A stretch of DNA of 64,000 nt from Paraburkholderia aromaticivorans (GTDB lineage: Bacteria > Pseudomonadota > Gammaproteobacteria > Burkholderiales > Burkholderiaceae), in contig NZ_CP022991.1 in assembly GCF_002278075.1 (NCBI RefSeq), forward strand, positions 496,001 to 560,000. The letters run 5' to 3'. The notes beneath the pieces were generated by a model. It was not told where the DNA came from. It did no database searches and worked only from the letters and a program-made list of their open reading frames with translations. The number at the start of each line of letters is the position of its first letter. The first letter of the stretch is position 1. Both the position numbers and the translations under genes were made by a program. Shown in pieces: positions 38,958 to 47,537 of the stretch.

Positions 38958-39413
38958 ATGAATGTATTCGAGCGCCTCGCGCAAGCGGGCCTAAAATTGC
39001 CGTCGCCCATCAAGCCGCTTGGCTCCTATCGAACGGTTTCCGTTTCGGGGAGCCAACTGTATGTATCCGGACTCGGCCCTTTCAAAGACGGCAAGCCAAT
39101 CGTCGGCATGGTCGGCCGCGATATGTCTCTGGAGCAGGCGCAAGACGCGGCGCGCCTGACGATGCTCATGATCCTGGCCTGTGTCGACGAGGCATGCGGA
39201 CTCGACAACGTCGGACGATGCAGCCGGCTAACAGTCTACGTGCGTGCAGAACAGTCGTTCGTCCAACATCCGCAAGTGGCCAATGGCGCCAGCGACCTCT
39301 TGCTGACGCTGTTTGGGCAAGACAATCTGCCGGCTCGAAGCGCGCTGGGAGTGCATTCGTTGCCAATGGGCATCCCGGTCGAGATCGACAGCATTTTTGA
39401 GTTGAAGGGGTGA
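38958..39413 (+). CDS. RidA/YjgF family protein
   Basis: 151 aa from the ATG at 38958. The RidA pattern is visible as LGSYRTVSVSGSQLYVSGLG, DAARLTMLMILACVDEACG, LTVYVRAEQSFVQHPQVANG and ARSALGVHSLPMGIPVEIDS. The Arg in PARSALG corresponds to the conserved substrate Arg. Family members deaminate reactive enamine/imine intermediates. This is the longer YjgF-like subgroup (about 150 aa) rather than the 128-aa RidA. Confidence 0.88.
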   Translation: MNVFERLAQAGLKLPSPIKPLGSYRTVSVSGSQLYVSGLGPFKDGKPIVGMVGRDMSLEQAQDAARLTMLMILACVDEACGLDNVGRCSRLTVYVRAEQSFVQHPQVANGASDLLLTLFGQDNLPARSALGVHSLPMGIPVEIDSIFELKG

Positions 39414-40375
39414 CGGGCGTGGGTCGACCGCGCGAAGATGGTTAAAGTCGATGCGAGCCAGTGTTTCGTTGTTTGACATTGGGAGCGGAACGAATTCTGT
39501 GCCCGCCGCCCGCGAGTGCTCATCCGTTTTCAATTTCGACGCGCCAGTCGAATGTGAACGATTGCCTGGATGCTCTTGCGTCTGTCTGGTTGAGAAACAA
39601 AATGACTCGTGAAATCGGCATGCTCCGACGGAAGAGTCAAGCGCACGACGAAATACCGACGTAGGGATTCTAAAGATTTCCGATCAGCAGATCGAATGTG
39701 CTGGGCCCACTCACCCGGCGGTCGAAGCGTGCATGTCCGGTGTGACTGGTGATGTCCGGGGCGCTGCTGGTTCGACGGGCACGCATTGCCGGTTTTCTCG
39801 TTCTGAAAAGACGAAGCACAGCCCCGGATAGAATAGTCGCTATGCAAATGCGGCGTGCTCCACGCGTGCACCACAGTACAACCAGATGCCGTTGACGCGC
39901 AGGTAACGCAGCCTTACTGAATCCAGACCCTGCCCACACCTCTTGGACCGTAATTGTGTGTGCTGTTCCTGCTGTGCGCTTCAAACGGCTGGCAGTTTTC
40001 CGCCGGCGTATATCGGACGTTGGGTTTCGCTGGCCGACGATCTCAGGTTCGATACGAGCCATCCTGCTCCTTATGATGTCGGAAGCACGAGTAAGAAGTC
40101 CCCAGCGGCTTGAACCGGCATTCGGGATTTTGGCGTTATTCGCCGTTTAACTGGCCAGAATGAACTTTTCGCCGTTACGCAGCCAATCCTCTTCCCGGCT
40201 TCTGGAACGCCCGTGGTATCCCTACCATGCGACTACCGGCGGTCCCTCATCGACCGCTCGGGGTGACGAAACGCTTCGACACCGATCACGTCCCATAGCT
40301 GGCCCGGAATCTGCGCAGTCGTTCGGGGGGAGCGCAATTTTGCGCGGCCCGTTCATTCACCGTCGAGGAATCTCA
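39414..40375. other. Long intergenic region, no recognised gene
   Basis: About 960 bases. Minus-strand frames at 39530-39874 and 39670-40062 and a plus frame at 39956-40150 have no family features and no good ribosome-binding sites, and codon choice looks random. A small GGCG-TTATT-CGCC hairpin occurs near 40130. This may be the debris of deleted genes; nothing specific can be named. Confidence 0.45.
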
Positions 40376-40549
40376 ATGACTGATCCCCGCAACATCGCGC
40401 ACGATAAGAAAGTGCACCAGGAAAAAAGGCATCACGGCGAAGATGTCGCGCCCGACGCGGATCACGCGCCGCAGCCGGGAAAGAAGCCGCACATCAAGCA
40501 CGAAGAAACGAAGGGTGAGTCCTCACCCACTGACGAAGCCGGCAGCTAG
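40376..40549 (+). CDS. Small, highly charged hypothetical protein (57 aa)
   Basis: MTDPRNIAHDKKVHQEKRHH opens a 57-residue, His/Lys/Glu/Asp-rich protein with no hydrophobic core, likely disordered. The start has GAGGAATCTCA upstream. Followed 44 bp later by another small gene, so possibly bicistronic. No known domain. Confidence 0.6.
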   Translation: MTDPRNIAHDKKVHQEKRHHGEDVAPDADHAPQPGKKPHIKHEETKGESSPTDEAGS

Positions 40550-40593
40550 GCTTCGCCCCCGGGCATGTCCCGGGACCTGCGGGAGTACATCGC

Positions 40594-40830
40594 ATGAGCA
40601 AGGAAATCCGCTCCGCCAAGGAGATCCAGCAGTTGATCAACACGAAGCTCGAAGCGGCCGGACTCGGTCCGGCCTATCGCGTCGGCTTGCCCGCGCGGCT
40701 TGTGCCAACCGCGCCTGACGGTCACAACTGGCATTTCATCGATGTCTTAACGGGTGGCGTTGAGGAGATGACCGCGGTAACTGCCGCGCTCTCCGACGCA
40801 CGTCGCCAATACGTCATGGAAGACGCTTAA
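40594..40830 (+). CDS. Small conserved-looking hypothetical protein (78 aa)
   Basis: MSKEIRSAKEIQQLINTKLE begins a compact alpha/beta-like protein with GLPARLVPTAPDGHNWHFID in the middle. The composition and codon use are those of a real gene. Start region GGGAGTACATCGC supplies a ribosome-binding site. No family recognised; likely co-transcribed with 40376-40549. Confidence 0.65.
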   Translation: MSKEIRSAKEIQQLINTKLEAAGLGPAYRVGLPARLVPTAPDGHNWHFIDVLTGGVEEMTAVTAALSDARRQYVMEDA

Positions 40831-41126
40831 GCGGAGCGCCAATCCAGCAAACGGAGTCCAGTGAGTATTCGGGTACCGGGTACTCAGCTCCCGTAGAAGT
40901 GTCTGGTGCGATATGCGCGGAACCGCACAGAATCGTTCGGTTCGGGCCCATACTCTGTTCGATGCAGCAGACACGTCTCCACCCGACTTCCAAGAGCAGT
41001 ATTTCTGCAGGTCCTTCACAAGCGCGCGCCACGGACAGTTGGGGATTGCTCGCTCGCAACGCCGGGTCGACATGGGGGTGCCGTGCTGCCCCGCGGAAAG
41101 CAGCCTTACGCAGTCAGGTGCCACCG

Positions 41127-41579
41127 ATGCGTCTTCGAACCATCAGATATGCCTTGATTCTTGCCTGCGGGTGCATGGCAGCCGCCGATGCGCTGGCCGC
41201 GGATGCTGCCGGCGTCGTCAAGACCGTTAGGGGTACGGTGCAGATCGAGCGGGCTGGAGGAAGTTCGGGTGCGACCATAGGCAGCGAGGTCTACGGCAGC
41301 GATCGCATCGTGACAGGCCCGGAATCCTCGGTGGGCATCACCCTGCGGGACACCACCCAACTCTCGGCGGGCGCCAATACCATCCTCGAGCTCAACAAAT
41401 TCGCCTTCAATACCACGACCCATGAGGGGGCGCTCGACGCCTCCATTAAACGCGGTTCCCTCGCTGTGATTTCCGGGAAGCTGGCGAAGGCGAATCCGGA
41501 TGCGGTCCGCTTCAGCACGCCGACTACCACGCTGGGCGTGCGCGGCACCGAATTCATCATCGAAGTCGGCGATAAATGA
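41127..41579 (+). CDS. FecR-domain periplasmic protein
   Basis: 150 aa from the ATG at 41127 with a signal peptide (ALILACGCMAAADALAADAA). The FecR fold follows: VKTVRGTVQIERAGG, GSEVYGSDRIVTGPESSVGI, LNKFAFNTTTHEGALDASIK, ending FSTPTTTLGVRGTEF. This is the soluble domain without the N-terminal antisigma part, so it is not a FecR iron sensor. The stop overlaps the OmpA-family gene by 4 bp (ATGA), and a CHASE2 gene follows. Confidence 0.85.
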   Translation: MRLRTIRYALILACGCMAAADALAADAAGVVKTVRGTVQIERAGGSSGATIGSEVYGSDRIVTGPESSVGITLRDTTQLSAGANTILELNKFAFNTTTHEGALDASIKRGSLAVISGKLAKANPDAVRFSTPTTTLGVRGTEFIIEVGDK

Positions 41580-42208
41580 AGGGGAGGGGTACGTTGAAGG
41601 CTGCAATTCGACTTCACGGGCTGGCCTTTGCCGCGGCGTGCATCATGCTGCTTTTCCTCGCTGGGTGCGGCACGCCGGACAAAATTATTCTATTGCCGGA
41701 TCCTGATGGCAAAGTCGGCGCGGTCGTTGTCCACAGCGCCGCCGGAGAGCAGAAAATAGACAAAGCCTACGCCGGGGTCGACGTCACCAGGAGCGGAACC
41801 ATCGAAAAAACGATGGATAGCCAATCCGCCGTGGAGACGCGATATGGCGAGCTGCTTGCGGCCCGGCCGCCTCGCCCCATGACATTTACGATCTTTTTTC
41901 TCTTTGATTCGGCTACCGAACTGGCCCCTGAGTCGACGGCCACGGTTAAACAGCTAAAAGCCGTTCTCGCGACCTGGCCTGCGCCGCAGCTCGTGGTGGT
42001 CGGTCATACTGACCTGGCGGGCTCTCATCAATTCAACGACCAGCTTTCCATGCAGCGGGCAAAGACAGTTGCAGCATTCCTGATCAAGCAAGGCATTCCT
42101 GCCCAACAGGTGGAGACTGCTGCCCGGGGCAAGCGAGAGCCACTGGTGCCCACCGCAGACGGCGTTCCCAATCGCATGAACCGGCGCGCAGTCATCACAC
42201 TCCAATGA
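41576..42208 (+). CDS. OmpA-family lipoprotein
   Basis: 210 aa. Signal peptide with lipobox LAGC (Cys about residue 31) predicts an outer-membrane lipoprotein. The C-terminal OmpA domain has FFLFDSATELAPES, VVVGHTDLAGSHQFNDQLSM, AKTVAAFLIKQGIP and NRRAVITL, with the peptidoglycan-contacting Asp and Arg in place. It should tether wall to outer membrane. Translationally coupled to the FecR gene upstream. Confidence 0.9.
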   Translation: MKGRGTLKAAIRLHGLAFAAACIMLLFLAGCGTPDKIILLPDPDGKVGAVVVHSAAGEQKIDKAYAGVDVTRSGTIEKTMDSQSAVETRYGELLAARPPRPMTFTIFFLFDSATELAPESTATVKQLKAVLATWPAPQLVVVGHTDLAGSHQFNDQLSMQRAKTVAAFLIKQGIPAQQVETAARGKREPLVPTADGVPNRMNRRAVITLQ

Positions 42209-42231
42209 CCCGCGCCCGTCATCGGCGCTAA

Positions 42232-43725
42232 ATGGCCTTTCCGTCGATGAAACGCTTTTTCGACCCATGGCATGCCCGGATCAGGAATCTGCTGAGGGCG
42301 GCTCAGGGGCGTCCGGTGGCACTCGTGGTGTTGTTTGGCCTGAGCCTGCTCAATCTGTGCAGCGAATGGCCGAGCGACATAGCGCGTCCCGCGTTCGTGG
42401 ACACGCTCGACGAGGCGCTTCCCGACTCTTTTAAAACAGCCCGGCAAATTCTATTCGATCAGTATCAGCGTCACTTTCCGCGCCTTCCGACTGCCCAGCC
42501 CGTGACCATTGTCGAGATCGATGAGGAGACGCTCGCAACCGTCGGTCAATGGCCCTGGCCGCGAAATCGACTCGCGAGTCTGATCGATGCCATTGCGGCA
42601 CTGAAACCGCTGGCTATCGGTCTCGACATCTACATGCCGGAGCCGGATCAGACCTCCCCGGACAAGGTCGCCGGCAATCTGCCGAAAACGGCTGCGACTC
42701 TCGCCGCCGGCTTACGGGCGCTGCCCAGTCACGAAGCCATCCTCGCCAGATCGTTGCGCGCGGCGCCGACCATCCTGGGTGCCGCGGCGCTCGATCATGC
42801 GGGCGTCGCCACCAGCACCGATCTGCGAAGCGCTCCGATTCTCGTGCATGGCGCCGACCCGCTGGACCACGTGCAACGGTTCGACTATGTGCTCGCCAGC
42901 CTGCCGGAACTGCAGGCGGCGGCTCACGGACAGGCGATGCTGAGCGTGGCGGTCGAACAAGGCGTAATCCGGCATATTCCCCTCATCATGGGCTTGAGGG
43001 AGAAGCTGGTCCCCAGTCTGCCGATTGAAATGCTCCGCCTCGCCACGGGTTCAGCGGCGATCGGCGTCTTTGCCGACACGTCGGGCGTGCAAGCGTTGGG
43101 TGTCGCAGACGTGCTGGTGCCCACGCAACCCGGCGGGGACATCTGGTTGCATTTCGCCTCCATTCGGTCGACGCTGAGCCGCTACGTATCGGCCCGCGAC
43201 GTCCTGCAGGGAACAGTCGATCCGGAACGGATCCGGAGCAAATTGGTGCTGCTCGGATTGACCGGGGCCGGCGTGACTGACATGCGCACGACGGCATTGG
43301 GGGAGCTGGTGCCGGGTATTGAAATTCAGGCGCAGGTTATCGAAACGATTTTCGAGGGGCGTTTTCTGCGCCGCCCCACCTGGCTGAAATGGGCAGAATG
43401 CGCGTTGATCATGTCGTTCGGGTTGCTGATCATCTGGTATGTGCCGCGCCCCCATTCGCGGTTCGCGCTATTCATAAGAACCCTCCCCAAAGGAGTCACT
43501 GCTTTGGGGATATGCCTGCATCTGCTGAACCTTCTGTGCTGCTTCCTTATTTTCATGCGGTTCGGGCTGCTGGTCGATGCGGCCTCGATTTTCATTATCC
43601 TGTCCGCGGTGATGGGCTGCTTCCTTTCGCCCGCGCTACTCCGCCTCGACGAACAAACCAGAGCGGAAGCCGTGCGCGCGCCGGAGCGGGAAGGCGACGA
43701 CAAGCGCGCCGGCAAGGCGCCATGA
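42232..43725 (+). CDS. CHASE2-domain transmembrane protein without an output domain
   Basis: 497 aa. An N-terminal membrane segment (VALVVLFGLSLLNL) precedes a large extracytoplasmic CHASE2 domain (VTIVEIDEETLATVGQWPWP, IGLDIYMPEPD, LVLLGLTGAGVTDMRTTALG). Three membrane segments follow near the C-terminus (residues about 390-470) and then a short charged tail. CHASE2 normally feeds a cyclase or kinase domain; none is present here, so signalling would require a partner. It completes the FecR-OmpA-CHASE2 operon. Confidence 0.88.
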   Translation: MAFPSMKRFFDPWHARIRNLLRAAQGRPVALVVLFGLSLLNLCSEWPSDIARPAFVDTLDEALPDSFKTARQILFDQYQRHFPRLPTAQPVTIVEIDEETLATVGQWPWPRNRLASLIDAIAALKPLAIGLDIYMPEPDQTSPDKVAGNLPKTAATLAAGLRALPSHEAILARSLRAAPTILGAAALDHAGVATSTDLRSAPILVHGADPLDHVQRFDYVLASLPELQAAAHGQAMLSVAVEQGVIRHIPLIMGLREKLVPSLPIEMLRLATGSAAIGVFADTSGVQALGVADVLVPTQPGGDIWLHFASIRSTLSRYVSARDVLQGTVDPERIRSKLVLLGLTGAGVTDMRTTALGELVPGIEIQAQVIETIFEGRFLRRPTWLKWAECALIMSFGLLIIWYVPRPHSRFALFIRTLPKGVTALGICLHLLNLLCCFLIFMRFGLLVDAASIFIILSAVMGCFLSPALLRLDEQTRAEAVRAPEREGDDKRAGKAP

Positions 43726-43948
43726 CCCTCAGGTGTATCTACTGATCAGGCTTCGCTTCGCCATGCAAAAGATTCGGCGAGGCGAGCAAACGGGACGAGG
43801 GCAGACGGCAGACAGGATGCGCCTGGTTTGGTGAGGTATTGAGCCGAGCTGCCCCGCAAACCTGCATCAAGCCAGGATTAAACTGCCATCGCACAGTCCA
43901 CACGGCCGTCTCTTTCATACATGGAGTCAGGTGACTCGCCGGGTAGTG

Positions 43949-44941
43949 CTAGCGGGCCGGAACGGCAAAGGATTCGCCGACCATCTGCTCACTCTTACGC
44001 CACAGCGCCTCCGCATTGACAGGGTCGAGCGCATAGCCTCGAACGCCCTCGCTGACAGGTGTAATCACGGCCTCGTCAGGAACAACATCGCTTACGTGGC
44101 AGTTCTCGCAGTATCGGCCGCCGACGTCTTCAGCAGACGCGACCACGGCAGCCCATACGGAGGTGGCCGCACCTTGTGGAATGGTCTTGAACTGGAAAGG
44201 ATCTTTGCCTTCGGACGCCAGTTGTTTGTTAATCGTCTCAACGAACGCGGTCAACTGTTCTTCGCCCATGTGACGTCCCAATTCAGTGTGAATGCCACCT
44301 GGATGGACCGCGGCAGCTCGCACGCCGCGAGCTCGATGCCGCCGGTCGAACTCAACCGCGAACAGGATGTTGGCTGTCTTCGACCGTCCATATGCCACGA
44401 ACGGCTCATACGGCGTACGCTCGAAGTCCGGGTCGTCGAGGTCGACGTGTGCAAACCGATGACCTGACGACGCGAGCATCACGACGCGGCTTCCCGCCGA
44501 AAGCAGGGTTGCGAGCCGGTTCACCAGAACGAAATGGCCAAGGTGATTGGTCCCGAACTGGGTCTCGAAACCATCGGCTGTCGTGCCTTTGGGGGTCGCC
44601 ATGACGCCTGCGTTGGCGATGATGACGTCGAACCGCTTGCCCTCGGCGAGTAACTTGTCGGTACACGCCCGAACGCTGGCCAGACTCGCCAGGTCAAGCT
44701 CGATCAGCTCGATACTCCCACCACCTGCAGCCGCTTCTTGCTGCGCGCCGCTGGTTGCGCGTTCCGCCTTGCTCAAATCGCGCGCTGCACCGACAACGGT
44801 TGCGCCGCGGGCCGCGAGGGCTCTTGCCGTCTCGACGCCAAGCCCGGCAGATACGCCTGTCACCAGAATTCGCTTGCCGTGAAGCTTGATGCCCGACAGT
44901 ACGTCGTCGGTTGTTGATGTCGCACCAAAATGTTCGGTCAT
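43949..44941 (-). CDS. Short-chain dehydrogenase, retinol-dehydrogenase/oxidoreductase-like
   Basis: 330 aa. TGVSAGLGVETARALAARGA is the Rossmann motif, NAGVM follows, the Ser is in VVMLASSGHRF and the catalytic pair in AYGRSKTANILFAVEF. The longer C-terminus (about 80 extra residues) is as in the RDH11/WWOX-like bacterial group. Divergent from a TetR gene with two palindromic operators in between, so it is almost certainly the regulated target. Confidence 0.9.
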   Translation of the reverse strand: MTEHFGATSTTDDVLSGIKLHGKRILVTGVSAGLGVETARALAARGATVVGAARDLSKAERATSGAQQEAAAGGGSIELIELDLASLASVRACTDKLLAEGKRFDVIIANAGVMATPKGTTADGFETQFGTNHLGHFVLVNRLATLLSAGSRVVMLASSGHRFAHVDLDDPDFERTPYEPFVAYGRSKTANILFAVEFDRRHRARGVRAAAVHPGGIHTELGRHMGEEQLTAFVETINKQLASEGKDPFQFKTIPQGAATSVWAAVVASAEDVGGRYCENCHVSDVVPDEAVITPVSEGVRGYALDPVNAEALWRKSEQMVGESFAVPAR

Positions 44942-44988
44942 GCCATCTCTCCGTCACTGTAAGATTGACGCCACCTATGCTACCCGCT

Positions 44989-45011
44989 AAAACGGAGTTA
45001 ATCTCCGTTTT
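44989..45011. promoter_or_regulatory. TetR operator 1 (perfect palindrome)
   Basis: AAAACGGAG and CTCCGTTTT flank a 5-bp TTAAT spacer, a perfect 9-bp dyad in the SDR/TetR intergenic region. The size and symmetry fit a TetR homodimer site. Its centre is 31 bp from the second copy, three helical turns, placing both on one face of the DNA. Confidence 0.8.
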
Positions 45012-45020
45012 ATAAATGAT

Positions 45021-45041
45021 AAGCGGAGTATCTCTCCGTTT
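45021..45041. promoter_or_regulatory. TetR operator 2 (imperfect palindrome)
   Basis: AAGCGGAG and CTCCGTTT flank a 5-bp TATCT spacer; one pair differs from perfect symmetry. It repeats the CGGAG-N5-CTCCG core of operator 1 and lies 13 bp before the TetR start codon, where binding would block the regulator's own expression. Confidence 0.75.
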
Positions 45042-45053
45042 GCAAGTGCCGAT

Positions 45054-45644
45054 TTGCCCATGACTGATTCCATGCCGAAAGAAAGGAAACCGAGAGCGGA
45101 CGCTCAGCGTAATCGCGAGCGCATCCTTGAGGTTGCAAAGATGGCTTTCACACACGAAGGCAGCGATATCAGCCTGGATGATGTCGCCCGCCAGGCGGGC
45201 GTTGGTCCAGGAACGCTGTATCGCCATTTCCCCACGCGCGAAGCCTTATTGGAGAGCGTGTATCGCGCGGAGGTTGAGCGGCTCGCGCAAGAGCAGCTTC
45301 GCCTGACAGACGAGTTGCCCGCACGTGACGCCCTCAGAGAATGGATGCTGCTGTTCGTCGATTACATTGCGACAAAGAAAATCATTGCGCCTGCGCTGAA
45401 TTCGATAGTGGGTGGGGCGTCGTCCGAACTGTTCGAGTGCTCGGGAAAACAGATCAAGGCGGCAATCCGGACGCTAGTTGACCGAGCGGTTGAGAGTGGA
45501 GATGTACGGGCAGATCTCGAGCCACTGGACCTGCTGCGCGCACTGGTTGGCGTATCGAACGTAGCTTCGGCTCCAGACTGGCAACAAAGTGCCAGGAGGC
45601 TGGTGCACATACTATTGCTGGGATCCAGGCCAATCGACGGGTAG
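45054..45644 (+). CDS. TetR/AcrR-family transcriptional repressor
   Basis: 196 aa. The N-terminal HTH is canonical (RNRERILEVAKMAFTHEGSD, DVARQAGVGPGTLYRHFPTR), followed by a helical ligand domain resembling the SbtR/TetR_C group (LFVDYIATKKIIAPALNSIV). It is divergent from the SDR at 43949-44941 and is expected to repress both via the twin CGGAG-N5-CTCCG sites. An ATG at 45060 or 45072 is an alternative start. Confidence 0.93.
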   Translation: MPMTDSMPKERKPRADAQRNRERILEVAKMAFTHEGSDISLDDVARQAGVGPGTLYRHFPTREALLESVYRAEVERLAQEQLRLTDELPARDALREWMLLFVDYIATKKIIAPALNSIVGGASSELFECSGKQIKAAIRTLVDRAVESGDVRADLEPLDLLRALVGVSNVASAPDWQQSARRLVHILLLGSRPIDG

Positions 45645-45860
45645 GCTCTGCCCTGGTGCGAACTCCTAACTCCGAACTCCGAACGAACCTCCTGTTCGGG
45701 CGGCATTGCTTTTTGGCCGGGCAGTGTCGACGAACGGTTCGGTGCCGGCACTAGCGCATATCCGGAGACGTGGCTCCCATGGTGTTCTACGCCGAGCATG
45801 CGGCGGGTTATTTGCGTGCCTCCGCTGCGAACGCTGGGACTTATCTAAAAGGGCAATTGC

Positions 45861-46511
45861 ATGATGAGCTCGGGACAAGCTGTAGCAGGAATCGACATTG
45901 GGGGAGACCGGAAGGGCAATCACCTCGTTATCTTGCGTGGCACCGAGATTGTGTGCAACCTCAGCCAGAAGGCGCCGGAGCATATGCTCGAAATATGCCT
46001 CCAATTCGGGGTCGCCGCGGTGGGTATTGACGCACCCTGTCTATGGCGGGCCGGTGACGCTGGAAGGCAAGCAGAGAAGGAACTCGCACGGCGACGAATC
46101 TTTTCGTTCGCCACGCCGACTCGTGAGCTGGCCAAGGCCAGCAAAAGCGGGTTTTACGGCTGGATGTTTAACGGCGAGCGTATCTATCAGGCGTTCGCGC
46201 CACATTTTCCACTATTCAATAACGAGCGAAAAATTGGCGAACGAGTCTGCTTTGAGACGTTTCCCCATGCAATAACCAGTGCCTTTCTCGGGTCAGAAAT
46301 CGCATCTGCAAAGCGCAAGCGAACTCAGCGTCGAGAAATTCTCGAAGATGCAGGAATTGAAACGACCTCGTTGAGGTCTATCGACGAAGTGGATGCCACG
46401 CTGTGTGCCTTGACGGCGAATTATTTGCTGAAAGGAGAGATCGTGGCGTACGGGGATAAGCTGGGCGGATTCATTGTCGTGCCTGCTGCCACTGGCCGCA
46501 AATGGATTTAG
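45861..46511 (+). CDS. DUF429 family protein
   Basis: 216 aa. VAGIDIGGDRKGNHLVILRG at the N-terminus, VAAVGIDAPCLWRAGDAGRQ, and the E-TFPHAITSAFLG / IDEVDATLCALTANYLL blocks match the predicted RNase H-fold nuclease family DUF429. Conserved acidic residues (first Asp, the Asp of GIDAPC, Asp of EVDA) could bind metals. Biological role unknown. It appears to stand alone; base composition is somewhat less GC-rich than its neighbours, compatible with later acquisition. Confidence 0.78.
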   Translation: MMSSGQAVAGIDIGGDRKGNHLVILRGTEIVCNLSQKAPEHMLEICLQFGVAAVGIDAPCLWRAGDAGRQAEKELARRRIFSFATPTRELAKASKSGFYGWMFNGERIYQAFAPHFPLFNNERKIGERVCFETFPHAITSAFLGSEIASAKRKRTQRREILEDAGIETTSLRSIDEVDATLCALTANYLLKGEIVAYGDKLGGFIVVPAATGRKWI

Positions 46512-46657
46512 GGCAGGCCGGTCTCACCACTGAAGCGGCGCTGGCACGCCTCGTGCGGAAACACTGTCACGGGGCTCATGGCGCCGTCTCGGGTGCGCAA
46601 GATGTCGCTCGCGGGCGGCCGCTATGAAGGCATGGCAACCCTATTCAAGGAGGACCG

Positions 46658-47341
46658 ATGCATCTCAAGCTATTCAGCGCAGTGCTGCTGTCAGTGGCAA
46701 CGTTAGGTTCGACCGGAGCATGGGCGAGCGATATTCAATGTTCGACCACGCGTCAACCGGCTGAGCGCGTCATATGCGACCACGCAATTCTGAACAACGA
46801 GTATGACGACATCTTCGCGGAGCAACGGGCTCTGCTGAGTGCCGGGAAGCTGTCGCCCGAGCAAATTGCCCGATGGAGGCAAACGCGGAACGCCTGTACC
46901 GACGTCCACTGTATTGACACGGTGTTCTCGCAGTGGAAGGCGGTGGCGAAGTCGGCTAATGCCGCCACGGCGACTGTCTCCGGTCCGGCTGTTGCGTCGG
47001 CCACGACGGCGCCAGGCTCGATCGCGCCTATTTCTGATGCCTACGCCCTTGCGTCTGATACCAGTGCTCTTCCTGCATCCCAGGCATTGCCGACATCCGA
47101 AGCGTCCTTGGTGCGCCAAGGGAGTGCAGCCGGCGTCGCGCTCCCGCAACCGGTCGCAAGCCAAGCCTCATTACCAACTGTCGCTTCCGCGGCCTCCGGC
47201 GCGAGCGAGCCTCGCGGCGTGAGCGGACTGAGTGCCGGTTTGGCGCCTGTCGTCCTCATCGCGATTGCGCTCGGCGCATTCGTCTACCGCCGTAACAAGG
47301 CTGTCGGGCGTAGTGGCGAATCACCGAGACGTCCTCGATAA
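46658..47341 (+). CDS. Envelope protein with LprI-like domain and C-terminal membrane anchor
   Basis: 227 aa after an AAGGAGG site. A signal peptide (MHLKLFSAVLLSVATLGSTG) precedes a LprI-type domain with four cysteines (SDIQCSTT, RVICDHAILNNEYD, RNACTDVHCIDTVFSQW) likely forming two disulfides. Then comes a 100-residue Ala/Ser/Pro linker and a membrane segment (LAPVVLIAIALGAFVY) with a basic tail. LprI of mycobacteria inhibits lysozyme; whether this one does is inference. Confidence 0.78.
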   Translation: MHLKLFSAVLLSVATLGSTGAWASDIQCSTTRQPAERVICDHAILNNEYDDIFAEQRALLSAGKLSPEQIARWRQTRNACTDVHCIDTVFSQWKAVAKSANAATATVSGPAVASATTAPGSIAPISDAYALASDTSALPASQALPTSEASLVRQGSAAGVALPQPVASQASLPTVASAASGASEPRGVSGLSAGLAPVVLIAIALGAFVYRRNKAVGRSGESPRRPR

Positions 47342-47454
47342 GAACAGGCGCCAAAGCCGGCCCGGTTCAGGCGCTATCAACAAGGCGTTTTGCAAGAACA
47401 TCAAGAACGACATGACGTCGACTTCGAGCTAACCGGTTTAATCTCCGCATGAAC

Positions 47455-47494
47455 AAAAAAGCGCCGCAGGTTCAACACCTGCGGCGCTTTTTTT
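47455..47494. terminator. Bidirectional intrinsic terminator
   Basis: GCGCCGCAGGT and ACCTGCGGCGC form an 11-bp perfect stem with a TCAAC loop, flanked by six A on the left and eight T on the right. It can terminate both the LprI-like gene (plus) and acnB (minus, ending at 47538). Confidence 0.88.
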
Positions 47495-47537
47495 GTCAGC
47501 TACAACGCGCAGTGCACGCCGTAGCTCGTCATTACAT

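Noticed and set aside
39670..40062. Minus-strand 130-aa frame in the 39.4-40.4 kb gap
   Set aside because: No domain, no start signal and random-looking composition; it may be debris but nothing supports a gene.
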